DNA of 32,523 bases, taken from the NCBI RefSeq assembly GCF_003611585.1, contig NZ_RAVW01000049.1, positions 1-32,523 on the forward strand, read 5' to 3'. Positions 25,111 through 32,391 of this stretch are shown here, piece after piece. A model generated the notes under the pieces. The model saw only the letters and a list, made by a program, of their open reading frames with translations, was not told the origin of the DNA and did no database searches. Each line of letters opens with the position of its first letter. Positions within the stretch are counted from its first letter, which is position 1. The stretch is from Corallococcus exercitus (GTDB lineage: Bacteria > Myxococcota > Myxococcia > Myxococcales > Myxococcaceae). A program made the position numbers and the translations under genes.

Positions 25111-25206
25111 GGGGAGCACCGCGAACTTCTCTCCCGATGGCCGTTTCGTGGCCTGGGCATGGATGACGGCAAGGTGGGCATCTGGGGCGTGAAGCCAAAA
25201 CCCTAG
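25111..25206 (+). pseudogene. Remnant of the WD40 gene 3' end (duplicated segment, copy 2)
   Basis: A 96-base near-copy of 22236-22332 with one G missing (GCCTGGGCATGG against GCCTGGGGCATGG), so the frame is broken. It has no start and no upstream WD40 sequence. It lies before dehydrogenase 2 exactly as the intact WD40 end lies before dehydrogenase 1, marking the left edge of a tandem duplication. Confidence 0.92.
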
Positions 25207-25223
25207 CGCCGGGACAGAAAAGA

Positions 25224-25261
25224 CTGACAGACAAACGTGAGCGCACGCTAGCCTGCTTCTC
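25224..25261 (+). promoter_or_regulatory. Candidate promoter for a leaderless dehydrogenase 2 transcript
   Basis: CTGACA (25224-25229, five of six to TTGACA) and TAGCCT (25249-25254, TANNNT) are separated by 19 bases, a little long. The -10-like box is 7 bases before ATG 25262, and no ribosome site is visible. The GCTAGC-TGC block is shared with the region before dehydrogenase 1. Confidence 0.42.
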
Positions 25262-27241
25262 ATGCGCTTGACTGCCTTCTGGCTTGCCCTGGCATTGCTG
25301 ACCGCCTTACCCGCCTACTCCCAGCCTACCGAGACTGCTCGTGACCTCGAGGTCGAGGACTGGCTATACCTCGGGTCAGCAGACGAGGCGACCCGGATGG
25401 CGTGGGTTCCGGACGGCTCTGGCCGTCTGTTCGTCTCGAGGATGTCTGGAGAAGTCGTCGTCGTGATGAACGGGGCGGTGCAACCGACCCCATTCATTTC
25501 CGAGTCATTCACTCAGGGCCACAATCAGGAAGGCCTCTTGGGCATGGCCTTCGATCCGGACTTCGCGAACAACCATTACGTCTATTTCTTCGCGGCGATG
25601 CCGAGCTTCACGTTGCAGATCTTCCGGTATACCGACGTCGGCGGCGTGGGCGTGAACCGCACCGTCATCGTGGACGGCATCCCTGGGGGAGCGCTCGACT
25701 ACGACGGCGGAGGGCTCACCTTCGGTCCAGATGGAATGCTGTACTTCGGGGTAGGGAGTCTCCATGCCTACCGCGAAGAAGACGACCTGACGAAGCCTTC
25801 GGGCAAGATCCACCGCGTGCGTCCGGATGGCTCCGTGCCCACCGACAACCCGTTCTACGATGGGACGGGCCCCAACGTGGACAGTGTCTGGGCGCGGGGA
25901 TTCTGCAATCTCTATGGGCTGGTCTTCCAGCCGGGAACCGGGCGCCTGTGGGCCAACGCCTCGGGCCCGGGAGCCCTCCAGATCTTCAGCGTCAGCCCAG
26001 GCGATCACGCAGGCTGGGGCAAGTATGAGAACAACCAGCCTGCGGGCTACCTCGCGCCGATGTATTCATACCTGCCCGGTGTCTTTGACGAGTATTGGTT
26101 CACGCCGACAGGCGCGGTGCGGCAGAACGGCGTCGCGACCTTCACGATGATCGACGACAACTACCTGGAGTCCTATTCCTACCGCAAGGGAACGCGGCTC
26201 CTGATCTCCGACGTGGAGGACCCCAGCTTCAACGGCGAATTCTACGTCACGGGGCATCCCTCCTCGCGGTCGTTCACCGTGGACCAACCGGAGCCGGATG
26301 CGGTGAGCGGAGGCGGGCAGCTCAAGCGGTGGCCTCAGGGCGAGTTCGTCATGGGAGGCATGTTCTATGAAGGGACACGCTTTCCCGCGAGCTACTCCGG
26401 CAATTACCTGTACACGGACTTCCGCGGGATGCTTCATCGCATCCGGTTCGCGGCGGATGGCTCCGTGGCCACGGAGGACATCATCGTCAATCGTGAGCCG
26501 GGCGGTGGCTTCGTTGATGTGAATGAGGGACTGGACGGCGCGTTGTATGTCCTCGGCTATTATGGCTGGATTCTGCGGGTCACCCCGGTGCCAGGAGGTC
26601 AGGCCGTGATCGTGTCGTCCTCGGATCTCGTCATCCCGGAGGGCGAAACCAAGACGGTCATGGTGTCCCTGGCAATGCCGCCCATGGTGGACGTCTGGGT
26701 CAAGGTGGAGGCCCAGGGCGGCGGGGGCGACCTGTCCGTGGTGGAGGGCGGATCGCTTCGTTTCACGCGTGAGAACTGGAGCGTTCCTCAATTCGTGACG
26801 TTGGGCGCGGCGCAGGACGCGGATGCGGACGTCGAGCACGCGGCCTTCACGTTCACGCCGTCGCAGGACTTCCCCGTGGTCACCGTCCACGCTCACACCG
26901 AGGAGGACGAGGTTCCGGAGGAACCTGGCAGTGACGGCGGCGTCGACGGCGGTGCGGGAGTGGACGCGGGGACCCTTGAAGATGCGGGGACCGCGGAGGA
27001 CGCGGGCAGCCTCGCAGATGCTGGGACGCAGGTAGACGCAGGGACCGTGGAGGACGCGGGCACCCTCGTGGACGCGGGCACCGGACTTGATGCGGGCACC
27101 CGCCACGACGGCGGCACGGTGCCCGTCCACATGGAGGATGAGGCCGGCGGATGCAGTGCCGGCGCCACCGCGCTTCCAGGCGTCCTGGGCTGGTGGCTGC
27201 TCGCGGGGCTCGTCTGGAAGCCCCGTCGCGCCCGGCGGTGA
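25262..27241 (+). CDS. Paralogous PQQ sugar dehydrogenase-like protein with degenerate active site and MYXO-CTERM (copy 2)
   Basis: The 659-residue exported protein has signal MRLTAFWLALALLTALPAYSQ. It aligns along the whole propeller with copy 1 (shared P-T-D-N-P-F-Y-D-G, Y-E-N-N-Q-P, D-P-S-F-N-G-E, P-D-A-V-S-G-G-G), keeps one Calx-beta-like domain (about 446-556), then a regular Asp-Ala-Gly repeat linker (567-613) and an identical MYXO-CTERM tail (629-659). Copy 1's second Calx-beta and Ig domains are absent. The active site is altered: copy 1's N-H-N-G-G-G is D-Y-D-G-G-G (Tyr147 for His158), G-V-G-D is G-V-G-S, and F-R-N-P is F-C-N-L (Cys215 for Arg227). The fold is likely kept without the usual oxidation chemistry, suggesting a sugar-binding or otherwise repurposed surface protein. 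Confidence 0.88.
   Translation: MRLTAFWLALALLTALPAYSQPTETARDLEVEDWLYLGSADEATRMAWVPDGSGRLFVSRMSGEVVVVMNGAVQPTPFISESFTQGHNQEGLLGMAFDPDFANNHYVYFFAAMPSFTLQIFRYTDVGGVGVNRTVIVDGIPGGALDYDGGGLTFGPDGMLYFGVGSLHAYREEDDLTKPSGKIHRVRPDGSVPTDNPFYDGTGPNVDSVWARGFCNLYGLVFQPGTGRLWANASGPGALQIFSVSPGDHAGWGKYENNQPAGYLAPMYSYLPGVFDEYWFTPTGAVRQNGVATFTMIDDNYLESYSYRKGTRLLISDVEDPSFNGEFYVTGHPSSRSFTVDQPEPDAVSGGGQLKRWPQGEFVMGGMFYEGTRFPASYSGNYLYTDFRGMLHRIRFAADGSVATEDIIVNREPGGGFVDVNEGLDGALYVLGYYGWILRVTPVPGGQAVIVSSSDLVIPEGETKTVMVSLAMPPMVDVWVKVEAQGGGGDLSVVEGGSLRFTRENWSVPQFVTLGAAQDADADVEHAAFTFTPSQDFPVVTVHAHTEEDEVPEEPGSDGGVDGGAGVDAGTLEDAGTAEDAGSLADAGTQVDAGTVEDAGTLVDAGTGLDAGTRHDGGTVPVHMEDEAGGCSAGATALPGVLGWWLLAGLVWKPRRARR
26960..27100 (+). 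repeat. 18-base tandem repeat coding (E/V/A/L)-D-A-G-(T/S)-x linker
   Basis: About eight tandem six-residue units (VDAGTL, EDAGTA, EDAGSL, ADAGTQ, VDAGTV, EDAGTL, VDAGTG, LDAGT) fill 141 bases before the MYXO-CTERM tail of dehydrogenase 2. The acidic flexible stalk probably holds the propeller off the surface. The strict 18-base period makes copy number prone to change. Confidence 0.88.
27146..27238 (+). repeat. MYXO-CTERM tail, near-identical copy 2
   Basis: The counterpart of 24814-24906, with five synonymous differences in 93 bases. It is much closer than the propeller regions of the two genes. Confidence 0.9.
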
Positions 27242-27268
27242 CACGTCCCTGGCAGGGGGGCCCTTCTC

Positions 27269-27715
27269 TCAACGGTGGAATCGGCTCCGCGCCGCCCTGA
27301 GGAAGAGCGCCCCTGCGAGCGCGACGATGAGTCCGGCGACGGCGAGCACGCTGACGCCATCGTATTTCGACAGGTCGAGCACGATGACCTTCCGGGCGAT
27401 GGCGATGAGGGCGACCTCCAGGACGATTTCAACGTGAACGACGTTGTCGCGCAGGTACGCCTTGATGGTCTCCAGCAACTCCACGCCAATGAGGATGAGG
27501 AGCACGAAGCCGAAGATCTCCAGCAGTTCATCCACCTCCAGCAGGAGGATGGGCGGCGTGATGATGTCCTTGACGATGATCCACCCCAGCTCCAGGGTGG
27601 AGAGGGCGAGGACCACCATCATCATGACGATGATCGAGACGACGACGGCGCGCTCGAACTTCTTGATGAACAGGCTCAGTCTTCCCCCTGGAGAGGGAGT
27701 GCTTTCAGTGCTCAC
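27269..27715 (-). CDS. PsiE-family (phosphate-starvation-inducible) inner-membrane protein
   Basis: The 148-residue protein starts at GTG (complement of 27713-27715), with a strong AAGGAGG site 7 bases upstream on the minus strand. It has four hydrophobic spans: VVVSIIVMMMVVLALSTLELG, then ITPPILLLEVDELLEIFGFVLLILIGVELLETI, then IVLEVALIAIARKVIVLD, then VLAVAGLIVALAGALFL. The acidic L-L-E-I-F-G-F segment and the A-I-A-R-K-V-I-V-L-D motif are PsiE hallmarks. The function of the family is poorly understood; in Escherichia coli it responds to phosphate starvation. It converges with dehydrogenase 2 and diverges from the isochorismatase-fold gene. Confidence 0.88.
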   Translation of the reverse strand: MSTESTPSPGGRLSLFIKKFERAVVVSIIVMMMVVLALSTLELGWIIVKDIITPPILLLEVDELLEIFGFVLLILIGVELLETIKAYLRDNVVHVEIVLEVALIAIARKVIVLDLSKYDGVSVLAVAGLIVALAGALFLRAARSRFHR

Positions 27716-27922
27716 GGGCCGTCCTCCTTCTCCTGTGGAGCCCGGACGCCTGGTGACGAGCGCGCGCTCCGTCAGGTCTCCGCTCCGCTGCTCCCTTCCC
27801 GGTACACACGCGTGCTTCTCCCCGGAGCGAAGTTGGGCGTCGTGAACCGGGCTGGCAATTCTCCAGAGGGGGCTCCGCCTCCTGCTTGGGGATGATTAGC
27901 GTTCACCCAACGGGAGGTGGAC
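27716..27922. promoter_or_regulatory. Divergent intergenic region
   Basis: 207 bases between the PsiE-family gene (-) and the isochorismatase-fold gene (+). It contains both ribosome sites (AAGGAGG for PsiE on the minus strand; GGGAGG at 27912-27917 for the hydrolase) and presumably two promoters. I cannot pick convincing -35/-10 elements. Confidence 0.35.
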
Positions 27923-28570
27923 GTGGCGAAGCCGCGCCAGGCGGTCCGGAAGCAAGCTCGCGCGCCGCATGAGCGGCGGCATGACACCGCGCTGCTCATC
28001 ATCGACGTCATCAACGACCTGGAGTTCCCCGGCGGGGAGAACGTCCTGCCCTGGGCGCTGCGCATGGTGGAGCGCCTGAGCCCCTTCGCCGAGCGGATGC
28101 GCAAGGCGGGCGTCCCCGTCATCTACGTCAATGACAACTTCGACCTGTGGCGCAGCAGCTTCACGGACGTCTACAAGCACTGCACCCGGAAGGACAGCCG
28201 AGGCCAGCGGGTCGCCCGCGCGCTCAAGCCCCAGCCGGACGACTACTTCATCCTCAAGCCCAAGCACTCGGCCTTCTTCGCCACGTCGCTGGTGCCGCTC
28301 CTGGAGCACCTGGGCACGAAGAAGCTGCTGCTCGCGGGCATCGCCACCAACCTGTGCGTCTTCTTCAGCGCCCACGACGCGCACATGCACGAGTACAAGA
28401 TCACCGTGCTCAGCGACTGCTGCTGCGCGGAGAGCGACAAGGACCACGACCTGGCCCTGGATCAGCTCCAGCGCTTCTTGAGGGTGCGCGTCTGCCGGGG
28501 CGACGAGGTGCACCTGGAGCCCCGCTCGCGCCGCCGGGCCACGCGCCGGCCCCCGCCGGAATTCAAGTGA
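27923..28570 (+). CDS. Isochorismatase-fold cysteine hydrolase
   Basis: GTG 27923 is preferred to GTG 27917 because the GGGAGG site at 27912-27917 then sits 5 bases before the start; the product has 215 residues. The cysteine-hydrolase triad is visible: Asp28 in LLIIDVIND, Lys114 in KPKHSAFF and Cys145 in GIATNLCV. The family includes nicotinamidases, isochorismatases, ureidoacrylate and N-carbamoylsarcosine amidases; this member cannot be assigned to one. A basic N-terminus (about 20 residues) and an Arg/Pro-rich C-terminus flank the core. An extra Cys-Cys-Cys run (D-C-C-C-A-E) follows the catalytic region. No signal peptide is present, so it is cytoplasmic. No partner gene is adjacent. Confidence 0.9.
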   Translation: MAKPRQAVRKQARAPHERRHDTALLIIDVINDLEFPGGENVLPWALRMVERLSPFAERMRKAGVPVIYVNDNFDLWRSSFTDVYKHCTRKDSRGQRVARALKPQPDDYFILKPKHSAFFATSLVPLLEHLGTKKLLLAGIATNLCVFFSAHDAHMHEYKITVLSDCCCAESDKDHDLALDQLQRFLRVRVCRGDEVHLEPRSRRRATRRPPPEFK

Positions 28571-28597
28571 CGGGGGCCGACTGACGACAGGACCGGC

Positions 28598-29152
28598 TCA
28601 GACGTCCTTGTCGTCGTCATCCTTGTCATCATCGTCGTCATCGAGGATGTGGCACTTGCCGGCGTCCTCGTCGAGCGCCTTGCCGATGAACTCCTTCACC
28701 AGGTCGTCGCCGTTGAAGACCAGGGAGAAGTCGACCGTCTCGCCGCCGACGTCCTCCTTCTTGTCCAGGTGAAGCTTGCCGCCCAGCGCCGTCGCGCTCC
28801 CGTCGACGTGCGCGCCCGCGGGCACCCGCACCTCGCCGCCGATGGACACCACGTCGCCCTTCACCCGAGCGCCGGGCTCCAGGATGACGCGGCCCCGGAC
28901 GGCGGCCACGTCGTTGTCCACCACCGCGCCCTTCTTCACGATGACGTCGCCGTCCACCGCGACCGCGTCGTGGATCTTCTCCCCGGGCTCGACGACCAGG
29001 TTCGTGCCCTGGACCGCCTTGCTCCCGTCCTTGACGTTGACGCAGATGGTCTTGGCGGGCGCCTTGGACGGCTTCTTCGCCGGCTCCGCAGCCAGCGCGG
29101 GCACGGCCAGTGAGCAGGCGAGGAGGAGGGTGGGCAGGAGCGGGCGACGCAT
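28598..29152 (-). CDS. Secreted polymer-forming/beta-helix-like protein with poly-Asp tail
   Basis: The start is the ATG complementary to 29150-29152, with GGAGG 8 bases upstream; it gives signal MRRPLLPTLLLACSLAVPALA. The 184-residue product has a core (about 55-135) made of short V/I/G-rich rungs: D-A-V-A-V-D-G-D-V-I-V-K-K-G, V-R-G-R-V-I-L-E-P-G-A-R-V-K-G-D-V-V, S-I-G-G-E-V-R-V-P-A-G-A-H-V-D-G. This is the pattern of bactofilin-like or beta-helix folds, but here exported. The end is DDDDDDKDDDDKDV, a strongly acidic tail that could bind cations. It follows the antiporter gene on the same strand by 84 bases and may be co-transcribed. Function unknown. Confidence 0.85.
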   Translation of the reverse strand: MRRPLLPTLLLACSLAVPALAAEPAKKPSKAPAKTICVNVKDGSKAVQGTNLVVEPGEKIHDAVAVDGDVIVKKGAVVDNDVAAVRGRVILEPGARVKGDVVSIGGEVRVPAGAHVDGSATALGGKLHLDKKEDVGGETVDFSLVFNGDDLVKEFIGKALDEDAGKCHILDDDDDDKDDDDKDV

Positions 29153-29236
29153 GGCGGAGACCTCCAGGACGCGGAAGGGGAGCGGCATGCCCTTCCTACG
29201 GCCGGCCGCCTCCCCCATTGCATCCGGTGCCCCGCC

Positions 29237-31294
29237 TCAGCCGAGCACGCCCTTCGCCGCGTCGATGGCCTCGTGCGTCCCCGCGAGCGCCAGGATGTCA
29301 CCCGCGCGCAGCACCTCCTGCGCGGTGGGCACGAGCACGCCCGCTTCGCCCCGGCGGATGGCCAGCACCGTGGCCCCCGTCATGCCGCGCAGGTTGAGCT
29401 CCGCCAGGGTGCGGCCCACCGCCGCGCTGGCCTCGCCGAGCGCCACCGACTCCGGCTCGCCAATTCCAGGCAGCAGCTGACGCACCCCTTGCAGCACGTC
29501 CTTCGGCGGCTCCTCCTCGTCGCCCTTCGCGTGGGACTGCGCCGCGAGCGCCTCCACGATGACCTGCGCGCCCGCGCGCATGTGGCCCTGCAGGTGCGTG
29601 GCGCTCTTCCAGAAGGCGAAGCCCATCACCCCCAGGGACACCAGGAGCAGCACCGCGCCGGGCACGCCGGGCAGGAACGGCTGGGTGATGGCCATCACCG
29701 GCACGCTCACCATGAAGACGCTGGCCAACTGGAGCGCCACCACCAGCATCCGGCGCGGCGCCGCCGCCAGGTCCACCTTGCCGTTCGCGGCCGCCGGGAG
29801 CGCGCCCTCCGCCAGGATGCCCCCCAGCCTGCGCCCCATCCGGACGATGCCCACGCAGAAGGGCAGGGCCAGCGCCACGGCCAGTCCAATGGCGACCCAG
29901 GGCGTCAGCGTCTTGCCCCAGCCCATGCGCTCGTCGATGAACACCGTGATCCGGGGCAGCAGCACCGACGTGCCGATGACGATGAGGGTGACGAACGCCG
30001 CGTCCAGCAGCATCAGCATCGCCATGCGCCGCACGCGCGCGCCCACCGTCTTCTGGCGCGGCGACGTGCGCAGGTTCTCCACCCAGCTGCCGTACAGCGA
30101 CGCGAACGTCTGGAGCGGCGCGGGCAGCTTGCGGTCCACCCAGTTGGCGATGGGGCCGGACGCGCGGATGAGCCACGGCGTCGTCAGCGTGGTGATGGCC
30201 GACACGGCGACCGCCACCGGGTAGAGGAACAGGCCGGTGGCCTTCAGGGACAGGCCCAGCCCCGCGATGATGAAGGAGAACTCGCCAATCTGGGACAGGC
30301 TCAGGCCCGCCTGCACGGACGTGCGCGTGCCGTTGCCGGTGAAGAACGCGCCCAGCGACACGCTGAGGATCTTCCCCACGATGACCACGCCGGTGAGCAC
30401 CGCGATGGCCGCCCAGTGCTCGCGGATGAGCGCCGGGTCGATGAGCATGCCCACCGACACGAAGAACACCGCGCCGAACAGGTCGCGCACCGGCTGCACC
30501 AGGTGTTCAATCTCCTTGCCCTCGCCGGACTCCGCCACCAGCGAGCCCGCGAGGAACGCCCCCAGCGCCACCGAGTAGCCGAACGCCTGCGCCAGCAGCG
30601 CGATGGCGAAGCAGATGCCCACGCTGGTGACGAGCGTCGTCTCCGGCCGCTGGAGCCTGGTGATGGCGCGCATGACTCGCGGCACCACGAGCAGGCCAAT
30701 GGCGACCAGCCCCACGAGGAACGCCGCCAGCTTGCCCACGGTCAGCGCCAGGTCCCACGCGGACAGGCCGGAGCCGGTGGACACCGCGGTGAGCATGGCC
30801 ATCAGCAGGATGCCGATGAGGTCCTCCACGATGAGGATGCCCACCACGATGCCCCGCAGCGCGCCCCGGATGTTCTGCTCGTCGAACGCCTTGGCGATGA
30901 TGGTGGTGCTGGAGATGGCGATGCAGCAGCCGGTGAACAGGCTCTCCAGCATCGTCCAGCCGAAGGCGCGGCCGGTGATGAAGCCCAGCCACACCATCAC
31001 GCTGCACTGGATGACGGCGGTGAGCCCCGCGGTGGGCCCCACCTGGAACAGCTTGCGCAGGCTGAACTCCAGCCCCAGGGAGAACATCAGCAGGATGACG
31101 CCCAGCTCCGACAGCGTCTGCACGATGCCCGGGTCCGCCACCAATGGGACGGGGACGTGCGGCCCGATGATGAAGCCCGCGAGGATGTAGCCCAGCACCA
31201 CCGGTTGGCGCAGGCGCTGGAAGAGGACCGTGGTGACCGCCGCGACACAGAGGACGGTGGCGAGGGCTTGGAGGAACGCGTGGGCGTCATGCAT
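29237..31294 (-). CDS. CPA2-family monovalent cation:proton antiporter with C-terminal RCK_C domain
   Basis: The ATG (complement of 31292-31294) gives MHDAHAFLQALATVLCVAAV; an upstream in-frame extension lacks membrane character and is excluded. The 685-residue protein has an N-terminal Na+/H+-exchanger domain of about 12 spans with L-G-Y-I-L-A-G-F-I-I-G-P, S-E-L-G-V-I-L-L-M-F-S-L-G-L-E-F, S-S-T-T-I-I-A-K and S-L-S-Q-I-G-E-F-S-F-I, as in KefB/YbaL-type transporters. A further set of hydrophobic spans lies at about 420-580, and a TrkA-C/RCK_C domain at about 615-685. No NAD-binding TrkA-N domain is evident between them, unlike KefB/KefC. It likely exchanges K+ or Na+ for H+; the ion is not readable. 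Confidence 0.92.
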   Translation of the reverse strand: MHDAHAFLQALATVLCVAAVTTVLFQRLRQPVVLGYILAGFIIGPHVPVPLVADPGIVQTLSELGVILLMFSLGLEFSLRKLFQVGPTAGLTAVIQCSVMVWLGFITGRAFGWTMLESLFTGCCIAISSTTIIAKAFDEQNIRGALRGIVVGILIVEDLIGILLMAMLTAVSTGSGLSAWDLALTVGKLAAFLVGLVAIGLLVVPRVMRAITRLQRPETTLVTSVGICFAIALLAQAFGYSVALGAFLAGSLVAESGEGKEIEHLVQPVRDLFGAVFFVSVGMLIDPALIREHWAAIAVLTGVVIVGKILSVSLGAFFTGNGTRTSVQAGLSLSQIGEFSFIIAGLGLSLKATGLFLYPVAVAVSAITTLTTPWLIRASGPIANWVDRKLPAPLQTFASLYGSWVENLRTSPRQKTVGARVRRMAMLMLLDAAFVTLIVIGTSVLLPRITVFIDERMGWGKTLTPWVAIGLAVALALPFCVGIVRMGRRLGGILAEGALPAAANGKVDLAAAPRRMLVVALQLASVFMVSVPVMAITQPFLPGVPGAVLLLVSLGVMGFAFWKSATHLQGHMRAGAQVIVEALAAQSHAKGDEEEPPKDVLQGVRQLLPGIGEPESVALGEASAAVGRTLAELNLRGMTGATVLAIRRGEAGVLVPTAQEVLRAGDILALAGTHEAIDAAKGVLG

Positions 31295-31331
31295 GGGAAG
31301 GCGCCTCTGGAGGTGATGGGGCTCTCGATGC

Positions 31332-31360
31332 CCGGCCCCGCCCGCGTCGCGCGGGGCCGG
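31332..31360. terminator. Hairpin between the 53-residue gene and the antiporter
   Basis: CCGGCCCCG (31332-31340) pairs with CGGGGCCGG (31352-31360) around an 11-base loop. There is no T-run on either side, so termination is uncertain. It lies between two minus-strand genes and could attenuate read-through. Confidence 0.4.
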
Positions 31361-31383
31361 ATCCACAGGAAGTTAGGGCGGGC

Positions 31384-31545
31384 TCAGGCGCATCGCTCGA
31401 GGGCGATGGCTCCGCCGATGATGAGCAGGCACATCAGGCCGCTCCACAGGAGGCGCGCGCCCTGCCACTGGTCGTGGGTGGCGCCGCCCTGCTGAGGCTC
31501 CGGCGAAGGAGTGGGAGTGAGCTCGGGGGAAGGGGACGAAGACAT
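31384..31545 (-). CDS. Small single-span membrane protein (53 residues), unknown
   Basis: From the ATG complementary to 31543-31545 the product has a Ser/Pro-rich N-terminus (MSSSPSPELTPTPSPEPQQ), then one hydrophobic span (LLWSGLMCLLIIGGAIAL) and a short E-R-C-A end. Codon third positions are mostly G/C as in the neighbouring real genes. The ribosome site is weak. It precedes the antiporter on the same strand by 89 bases, with a hairpin between. I do not recognise a family; it could be an accessory peptide for the antiporter, but that is only positional. Confidence 0.5.
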   Translation of the reverse strand: MSSSPSPELTPTPSPEPQQGGATHDQWQGARLLWSGLMCLLIIGGAIALERCA

Positions 31546-31691
31546 GGAACAAGGCCTCGCGCGGCCGCGAAGGGCGCACCGCGTGCTGGAAGGATTGCGT
31601 TGGAAGAAGGGCCTGCCCGCCTGGCCACCGGGGAACACACCGGGCCGTCAGGGCGCGGGGCCCGCGAACGAAGACGAAGGAAGGGAACCGC
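31546..31691. other. Gap between two small minus-strand genes
   Basis: 146 bases without a supported gene or clear motif. It should hold the promoter of the 53-residue gene. Confidence 0.4.
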
Positions 31692-32171
31692 TCAGCCCTG
31701 GACGGGCGGACCCTGGGCCGGGCAGTTCACCGTCCGGGGACGGTCCGCCAGCGGCGTGAGCCGGGAGGGCAGCGCGCGGGCGAGCAGACCCTGGGCGTGC
31801 GCCAGCATCCGGGCGTCGTAGCGCGCGAGCACCGCGCGCAGGGTGTCCCACCGGGGAGCGTGGGGCGTCGGAGGACGGAGGCTGACGCTACCGCGATCCA
31901 CCTGATCGCGAGGGCCCGGCTGCGGCGCGCCCACGTGGGACCCGTGCAAGAGCCCCGCTTCCTCCCCGCCCAGCTTCGGGCTGGAGGACGGACGCGACGC
32001 CTCAGCGGTCCAGGACGCCGCCACGTCCGCGTGGGTCCCCTGGGCGAGCCCGGACCGGGGCCCCGCCATTCCCAGGAACGCGGCCAGCACCGCCGCGCAC
32101 ACGACCGCCGCCACGGCGAACCGGGTCTCGCGGAGGGCTTCACGCCCGGTGTGGGAAAGGGCCGGCGTCAT
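31692..32171 (-). CDS. Hypothetical exported or anchored protein (159 residues)
   Basis: From the ATG complementary to 32169-32171 the protein has a hydrophobic segment at residues about 18-35 (FAVAAVVCAAVLAAFLGMAG), then a Gly/Ser/Pro-rich region and a helical part (W-D-T-L-R-A-V-L-A-R-Y-D-A-R-M-L-A-H-A-Q-G-L-L) near the C-terminus. Codon use resembles that of neighbouring genes; the opposite-strand frame is an Arg-rich shadow. No clear ribosome site is seen, and an upstream in-frame start is possible but would not improve the signal. No family recognised. Confidence 0.52.
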   Translation of the reverse strand: MTPALSHTGREALRETRFAVAAVVCAAVLAAFLGMAGPRSGLAQGTHADVAASWTAEASRPSSSPKLGGEEAGLLHGSHVGAPQPGPRDQVDRGSVSLRPPTPHAPRWDTLRAVLARYDARMLAHAQGLLARALPSRLTPLADRPRTVNCPAQGPPVQG

Positions 32172-32391
32172 GGGTGGGGGCGCTAAGCGTGTCGCACCGG
32201 ATACGACAGTCGGTGGACGACACAAAACCGCGTCAGCGGAAGGCCTTTATACGCACCCTGGGGATCGCGCACCTCGGAAAATCGCGCCCTTGGCGTGGAA
32301 ATGGTCACGCGGCGACGCACTGGGATGATTTCAGCCGGCCTCGACATTGACGTTGCCACCCCTCAGGCGATATCCCTTTCGGCAATAGAAA
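32172..32391. promoter_or_regulatory. Divergent control region, less GC-rich than its surroundings
   Basis: 220 bases between the minus-strand hypothetical gene and the edge gene on the plus strand, with noticeably more A/T than surrounding sequence. TTGACG (32347-32352) is followed after 16 bases by GATATC (32369-32374), a plausible but weak promoter pointing toward the Fur-box-like site at 32393. No gene is seen. Confidence 0.4.

Noticed and set aside
25111-25206. Small functional gene between the two dehydrogenases
   Set aside because: It is a 3' fragment of the WD40 gene with a one-base deletion and no start codon of its own.
26960-27100. CRISPR-like repeat array
   Set aside because: The 18-base period is coding, in frame, has no spacers and encodes a D-A-G linker.
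31797-32186. Plus-strand open frame opposite the 159-residue gene
   Set aside because: The product is Arg/Gly/His-rich with the composition of an antisense frame; the minus-strand frame has a hydrophobic export segment and normal codon use.
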